Shown in pieces: positions 22,513 through 25,966 of a DNA stretch of 25,966 nucleotides; positions within the stretch are counted from its first letter, which is position 1; each line of letters starts with the position of its first letter. The stretch lies in the NCBI GenBank assembly GCA_044356745.1, contig JBIKVP010000024.1, positions 1 to 25,966 on the forward strand, in the 5' to 3' direction. The notes beneath the pieces were generated by a model. The model did no database searches and had not been told where the DNA came from. It saw only the letters and a program-made list of their open reading frames with translations. This stretch comes from JBIKVP01 sp044356745. Its GTDB lineage: Bacteria; Pseudomonadota; Alphaproteobacteria; Rhizobiales; Beijerinckiaceae. Both the position numbers and the translations under genes were made by a program.

Positions 22513-23940
22513 TTAAACCCTAAAGAAAATAAGCGTCATAAGAGCAAAAATGGGGAGCAAAATGAGACATGACCAACCCAAGAAGCCAAAGAAGCTTGGC
22601 ATCTTAATCCCACCATTCTTAGCTATGGCATAAACCATGAAGTTGGGCGCATTACCAATGTAGCTCATCGCCCCCATGAACACTGCACCTGATGAGATAG
22701 CTGTAAGAGTAAGTGCTAAAGATCCCATAAGCTCCTTAGCATCTCCACCCGCAAGTTCAAAAAATACGAGATACGTTGGCACGTTATCAAGAAACCCTGA
22801 AAGTAATCCAGTCAGCCAGAAGTAGGCTGCATTGTTTGGTGTCCCATCGGGGTGTGTAATAAGATCAATGAGAGGAGCAGCTGCACCCATCTTGCCCGCG
22901 TTTAATATCGCAAGAACCGGAATAATACAGACAAATATGCCGAAAAATAATTTGGCAACCTCTTTAATAGGCTCCCAATTAAAGTCATTTGCAGCACGAT
23001 AAGTTTGATGCGTGACTTTGAGTGAAACCAACGCCATAAGCACCAGAATTCCATCACGGACCAGGTTTTGTAATTTCACATCTGTTCCAAATACATTGTA
23101 AGTCACATTTGGATTCCACAGCGCGCTTAATAAAATTGCGCCAATAATCACACCTAAGAGCGGCAAATTGATAATGCCTTTCATAGCCACACCTGAAATA
23201 GGTGTTGGATCATGGATTAAACCATGGTTTTGAATGTCTTTTTTGTAATAGTAGACATCTAGAACGTAAAAAATAACGAGCAAGAAACCCACCACAAAGA
23301 GCATTTCCGCAAAAAGATTTGTCGTGGTCCAGAAAAAGTCAACCCCCCGCAAAAAACCAACGAACAGTGGCGGATCGCCTAAAGGCGTTAGCGCGCCACC
23401 AATGTTTGAGACTAAGAAAATGAAAAATATGAACACATGCACATTGTGCACGCGATTATCATTCGCGCGCAATAATGGGCGAATCATCACCATTGATGCC
23501 CCAGTGGTACCTATAAAGCTTGCAAGAACCGCTCCCATTAAGAGCATCATCGTATTGATAAATGGCTTACCTTTGATATTGCCCTCTACGACAATTCCGC
23601 CTGCAACAGTAAAAAGTGCAAAAAGCAAAATAATGAAAGACATATATTCAGCAAGCATAGCATGGATGAACGCTTGAAACGCTTGTTCAGCGCCGATAAA
23701 AAGCGTCAAAGGAATAAGCGTTGCAAAAGCCCAAGCTGCACTAATCTTGCCGTAATGATGATGCCAGAAATGGGTAAAAAGGAGAGGGCCCAGCGCGATA
23801 GACAGCAAAATTCCCAAGAATGGTAATCCCCACACCAAACCCATTGCTGTACCATCAAGGGACGCTGCTTGCACTGGATGGACACTCAGAACAAAAAATA
23901 CTGCGGTGATAGCCTTCAAATAATTTTTCATAGCTGCCAT
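22513..23940 (-). CDS. NhaD/CitM-like ion transporter (putative Na+/H+ antiporter)
   Basis: 475 residues with about twelve membrane helices. A second Met (23931) gives a neat N-terminal signal-like segment ending VQAASL, so that start is equally likely. The repeated half-site landmarks of the ion transporter superfamily are SNIGGALTPLGDPPLF and GFLDNVPTYLVFF, each followed by a helical hairpin, as in NhaD and citrate carriers. A His-rich stretch HFWHHHYG sits near residue 57. Database names for close relatives are usually sodium:proton antiporter or citrate transporter, and sequence alone does not decide. It lies 36 bases after pgsA and before the acyltransferase, all on the same strand. Confidence 0.83.
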   Translation of the reverse strand: MAAMKNYLKAITAVFFVLSVHPVQAASLDGTAMGLVWGLPFLGILLSIALGPLLFTHFWHHHYGKISAAWAFATLIPLTLFIGAEQAFQAFIHAMLAEYMSFIILLFALFTVAGGIVVEGNIKGKPFINTMMLLMGAVLASFIGTTGASMVMIRPLLRANDNRVHNVHVFIFFIFLVSNIGGALTPLGDPPLFVGFLRGVDFFWTTTNLFAEMLFVVGFLLVIFYVLDVYYYKKDIQNHGLIHDPTPISGVAMKGIINLPLLGVIIGAILLSALWNPNVTYNVFGTDVKLQNLVRDGILVLMALVSLKVTHQTYRAANDFNWEPIKEVAKLFFGIFVCIIPVLAILNAGKMGAAAPLIDLITHPDGTPNNAAYFWLTGLLSGFLDNVPTYLVFFELAGGDAKELMGSLALTLTAISSGAVFMGAMSYIGNAPNFMVYAIAKNGGIKMPSFFGFLGWSCLILLPIFALMTLIFFRV

Positions 23941-23976
23941 ATAAAAATTGTTGAGTTATGGAAATCTATAGGCGGA

Positions 23977-24573
23977 TCAATGATCTTTTGATGAGAAGGA
24001 ATCATCTTCATCTAAAAGTGGGCTAATACCATTCACAACATAATCTGCGCCTGTATACAATGTCAGGATTGCGGCAAGCCACAGGAAGATGAGGCCGATT
24101 GTTACGGTATATGGTAAAATGCTCTCCCCTGCATGTCCTACGACAAGAAAACCAACGGCAATAATTTGAACCGCAGTTTTCCACTTAGCAACACGGCTCA
24201 CAGGCACGCTCACTTGAAGTTCTGCAAGATATTCTCGCAGTCCTGACACAAGAATTTCACGACTTAAAATAATGATTGCAGCAACGATGGAAAAACCACC
24301 TATAGTGCCATCTGCAACAAGCATCATCAGGCACACCGCAATAAGCAGTTTGTCCGCGATGGGATCAAGCATACGCCCTAAAGCGGACTGCATCTGCCAT
24401 GCGCGAGCAAGATATCCATCAAGATAATCGGTCACACCTGCTAGCGCATAAAGCGTAAATGCTGACCAGCGCGCCCATTCTTCTTGAGGCCAGAACAAAA
24501 ACGCCGCCACAAGCGGTACAGCCACGATGCGGGCATATGTTAAAAGGTTGGGAAGGCTGTAAACACGGCGCAA
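23977..24573 (-). CDS. pgsA: CDP-diacylglycerol-glycerol-3-phosphate 3-phosphatidyltransferase
   Basis: 198 residues with several membrane helices. PgsA makes phosphatidylglycerol phosphate, the committed step to phosphatidylglycerol and cardiolipin, at the inner membrane. The CDP-alcohol phosphatidyltransferase motif is complete: Asp49, Asp52, Gly53, Ala56, Arg57, Gly66, Asp70 and Asp74 (DYLDGYLAR then GRMLDPIADK). The start is TTG at 24573 with AAGGACG about eight bases upstream; the next residues RRVYSLPNLLTYARI are the usual N-terminus. It follows cpaA on the same strand. CDP-alcohol transferases share this motif, but the overall form matches PgsA. Confidence 0.93.
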   Translation of the reverse strand: MRRVYSLPNLLTYARIVAVPLVAAFLFWPQEEWARWSAFTLYALAGVTDYLDGYLARAWQMQSALGRMLDPIADKLLIAVCLMMLVADGTIGGFSIVAAIIILSREILVSGLREYLAELQVSVPVSRVAKWKTAVQIIAVGFLVVGHAGESILPYTVTIGLIFLWLAAILTLYTGADYVVNGISPLLDEDDSFSSKDH

Positions 24574-24658
24574 TGAGAAACGTCCTTTCGCATGTTTTGT
24601 TTAAGCGAAAACAGACGCAACGAAAAGCATCAAACGTATGTTGAAATGATAAAAATCA

Positions 24659-25168
24659 TTAGCTGCCGAATGCCGCAATCCAAACAGGTGTTTGCGGCAA
24701 AATGATCAAACCGCCTAAACTCAATGCAATCCCATAAGGAATGCCTGTTTTTGGATCCTGCATCATCGCAAACCATGGCATACGCGATGCTAAGATTGGG
24801 ATTGGATTTGCTTTAATCCATATGATCGCAAATGTTAGCGCACCGCCCAAGAGCGATACGACAATCAAATAAGGCATAAGTTCTGAAAAACCCACCCAAA
24901 CGGCCATTGCTGCCGCAAATTTTGCGTCCCCTCCCCCGATTACACCAAAGGAAAACAGTGCAAAACCGCATGCAAGCACAACAAAACCTGCTCCGAGCGA
25001 TAATAAAATCGCATTCAAAGGCATGCCCACTAAAAGCGCGACAATTGGGAAAAGAACAATAAGAGCAAGTGACAACCAGTTAGAAATTGTCATTGTTAAA
25101 AGATCACTACTCGCTGCCCAAGCAATCAGTATTGGAACGACAATAACGAGGAAAAGTGTCTCAAACAT
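24659..25168 (-). CDS. cpaA: Prepilin peptidase, CpaA/TadV type
   Basis: 169 residues from ATG 25168 (GTG 25183 is in frame). An inner-membrane aspartic protease that cuts the leader from Flp pilins. The two catalytic aspartates are Asp22 (ASSDLLTMTISN) and Asp81 in the GGGDAKF motif. About six membrane helices and the closing GIPYGIALSLGG agree with the short CpaA form, which lacks the methylase domain of PilD. Two flp pilin genes lie directly upstream on the same strand. The remaining Tad genes (cpaB, cpaC, cpaE, cpaF, tadB, tadC) are not in the window. Confidence 0.9.
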   Translation of the reverse strand: MFETLFLVIVVPILIAWAASSDLLTMTISNWLSLALIVLFPIVALLVGMPLNAILLSLGAGFVVLACGFALFSFGVIGGGDAKFAAAMAVWVGFSELMPYLIVVSLLGGALTFAIIWIKANPIPILASRMPWFAMMQDPKTGIPYGIALSLGGLIILPQTPVWIAAFGS

Positions 25169-25293
25169 AACTATCTTGTACACTCACATGTTGTTTATTA
25201 AAATTTAGTAGCTTATTAATACTCAAATTTTTTATTTTTTTGCTTCTTTTGAATAAAATTTTAGTTAAAAGCTGTAGAAAATTAATGAATTAA

Positions 25294-25339
25294 TTAGAGC
25301 GCACAAAAAAATGAAGCTTAGTTTGAATGTACGCTCTAA
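25294..25339 (-). terminator. Hairpin after the second pilin gene
   Basis: TTAGAGCG (25294-25301) and CGCTCTAA (25332-25339) pair perfectly, and three further pairs form beyond one mismatch, leaving a loop of about 22 bases. It starts eight bases after the flp stop on the minus strand and is followed by A/T-rich sequence. It probably ends or protects the pilin transcript. The rest of 25184-25346 shows only AT-rich spacer. Confidence 0.5.
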
Positions 25340-25346
25340 AATAAAT

Positions 25347-25508
25347 TTAAAGTTTTGCAGATACGTTTCCATAAGTTCCCTTAAGTTTAGAACCCATGTT
25401 TGTTAAAGCTGTGATAATCGCCACAGCAACTAATGCAGCTATAAGACCATATTCGATTGCAGTTGCTCCAGACTCACACTTTATAAAATTCTTTATAGAT
25501 ATATTCAT
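25347..25508 (-). CDS. flp: Flp/Fap-type pilin (second copy)
   Basis: 53 residues from ATG 25508, which has GGTGG five bases upstream. Flp pilins polymerise into Tad pili used for surface adhesion. The leader MNISIKNFIKCESG should be cut after Gly14 by CpaA, leaving a mature pilin with Glu and Tyr at positions 5 and 6 (ATAIEYG), then a hydrophobic helix. The mature part differs from the neighbouring copy at only a few C-terminal positions, while the codons differ more, so this is an old duplication. This copy has Cys11 in the leader. A hairpin separates it from the upstream copy. Confidence 0.92.
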   Translation of the reverse strand: MNISIKNFIKCESGATAIEYGLIAALVAVAIITALTNMGSKLKGTYGNVSAKL

Positions 25509-25533
25509 TTTAACCACCCTGTCTCTGATAATA

Positions 25534-25561
25534 AAGGGCAATGCTTAGTCGCATTGCCCTT
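25534..25561 (-). repeat. Perfect 11-bp hairpin between the two pilin genes
   Basis: AAGGGCAATGC (25534-25544) and GCATTGCCCTT (25551-25561) form a perfect GC-containing stem with a six-base loop. It stands eight bases downstream of the first pilin stop on the minus strand. No strong T-run follows, so partial termination or protection of the upstream message seems more likely than a full stop. Confidence 0.7.
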
Positions 25562-25568
25562 CATATGA

Positions 25569-25730
25569 TTAAAGCTTAGCGGATACGTTAGTGAATGTGC
25601 CTGTCAGCTTTGTACCAAGTGTGGTCAATGCTGTAATGATAGCAACAGCAACGAGAGCGGCGATCAGGCCGTATTCAATAGCAGTTGCACCTGACTCGTC
25701 TTTAACAAAGCGATTAAGAATATTTTTCAT
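25569..25730 (-). CDS. flp: Flp/Fap-type pilin (first copy)
   Basis: 53 residues from ATG 25730, with AGGAG about seven bases upstream, a better ribosome-binding site than the second copy has. The leader MKNILNRFVKDESG is followed by the cleavage point after Gly14 and the mature start ATAIEYG with Glu5 and Tyr6. A long hydrophobic segment GLIAALVAVAIITALT forms the filament helix. Being first in the transcript, better initiated, and backed by a strong hairpin, it is probably the major pilin. The likely processing enzyme CpaA is encoded about 0.5 kb downstream. No clear promoter was assigned in 25764-25894. Confidence 0.94.
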   Translation of the reverse strand: MKNILNRFVKDESGATAIEYGLIAALVAVAIITALTTLGTKLTGTFTNVSAKL

Positions 25731-25894
25731 GTTTTGGCTCCTATTTGTACCATTTGTGCTCACATCTGTCGAACTCTTTATAACAGTGGTATCGATCAGA
25801 TCATTTATGACTTTAATGGAGACTTCTTTCAGAGCTGTTAAATCAATAGTAGAAATTCGTATTTTACGTCAGAAAGATATTTATAGTTAATCAA

Positions 25895-25922
25895 ATATAC
25901 CCCTCGTGAGTGAAGAGTTGGC
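25895..25922 (+). repeat. Putative insertion-sequence terminal repeat (right window edge)
   Basis: Plus-strand ATATACCCCTC, five bases, TGAAGAGTTGG, matching the minus strand at 98-125 in both 11-base blocks. If this is an insertion-sequence end, the element runs from 25895 out of the window, in the same orientation as the one at the left edge. The 44 bases after it contain no recognisable gene start. Confidence 0.45.
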
Positions 25923-25966
25923 GTTATCTTTTTATTAAGGTTGTTTTGATTCCAATTTGGTATGGG

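Noticed and set aside
25591..25890. 99-codon plus-strand ORF antisense to the first pilin gene
   Set aside because: It mirrors the strongly supported flp gene and its upstream region; no ribosome-binding site and no recognisable family.
98..25922. The whole window as a composite transposon between two insertion sequences
   Set aside because: The genes between are core housekeeping genes in family-typical groupings; two chromosomal copies bordering a contig is a simpler reading.
25838..25966. 42-codon minus-strand frame open from the right window edge
   Set aside because: Its predicted sequence is Asn/Lys/Leu-rich and not protein-like, and it runs through the putative insertion-sequence repeat. 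Probably chance.
1..25966. CRISPR array, toxin-antitoxin pair, phage or defence genes
   Set aside because: No regularly spaced repeats, no paired small toxin-like genes and no phage or defence proteins were seen.

Overview
The window looks like a chromosomal segment of an alphaproteobacterium with a fairly AT-leaning genome (base composition judged by eye, not counted). Several things point to Alphaproteobacteria: an Atm1-type ABC exporter, an ECF sigma factor resembling the RpoE partner of ChrR, a MarR/OmpR/histidine-kinase set like PetP-PetR, an rpmH-rnpA-yidC block, GatCAB amidotransferase, CpaA with Flp pilins, and above all a tRNA-His that lacks G-1 and carries A73. I cannot name genus or order. 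The content is mostly core genome. I found no CRISPR array, prophage, defence island or secondary-metabolite cluster.

Layout. 1-125: probable end of an insertion sequence. 127-2046 (-): Atm1-like exporter. 2197-3898 (+): possible 48-codon leader ORF, ECF sigma factor and quinone oxidoreductase, joined by 4-base overlaps. 3899-4197: poorly explained spacer with a doubtful Cys-containing ORF and a hairpin. 4198-5721 (-): leucyl aminopeptidase. 5826-8463 (-): petP-petR-histidine kinase, with overlapping starts and stops. 8528-8554: perfect inverted repeat, a likely operator, in the divergent gap before ilvE (8650-9525, +). 9655-14251 (+): rpmH, rnpA, yidC, ligA. 14257-17789 (-): gatC-gatA-recN. 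17946-18022 (-): tRNA-His. 18225-18467 (+): small unknown protein. 18557-20029 (+): gatB. 20152-20228 (+): tRNA with CAT anticodon. From 20242 to the end everything is on the minus strand: (transcription order) flp, flp, cpaA, pgsA, an ion-transporter-superfamily antiporter, an acyltransferase, an acidic unknown protein, folA.

Functional themes. Translation: GatCAB, tRNA-His, tRNA-CAT, L34 and RNase P protein. Envelope: YidC, PgsA, acyltransferase, antiporter and Flp pilus parts. DNA repair and replication: LigA and RecN. Regulation: PetP/PetR/kinase and the ECF sigma factor. The rest of the Tad/Cpa pilus machinery is not here.

The most unusual signals are mainly non-coding. They are a pair of imperfect terminal repeats at the two window edges (probably the ends of two insertion sequences), a clean MarR-type operator, a 28-bp all-A/T palindrome over a promoter-like sequence, an 11-bp hairpin between twin pilin genes, and an odd tRNA-His acceptor stem. 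Among genes, the ECF sigma factor without a visible anti-sigma gene and two small unknown proteins with good ribosome-binding sites deserve attention. I did not find a convincing wholly new multi-gene system.
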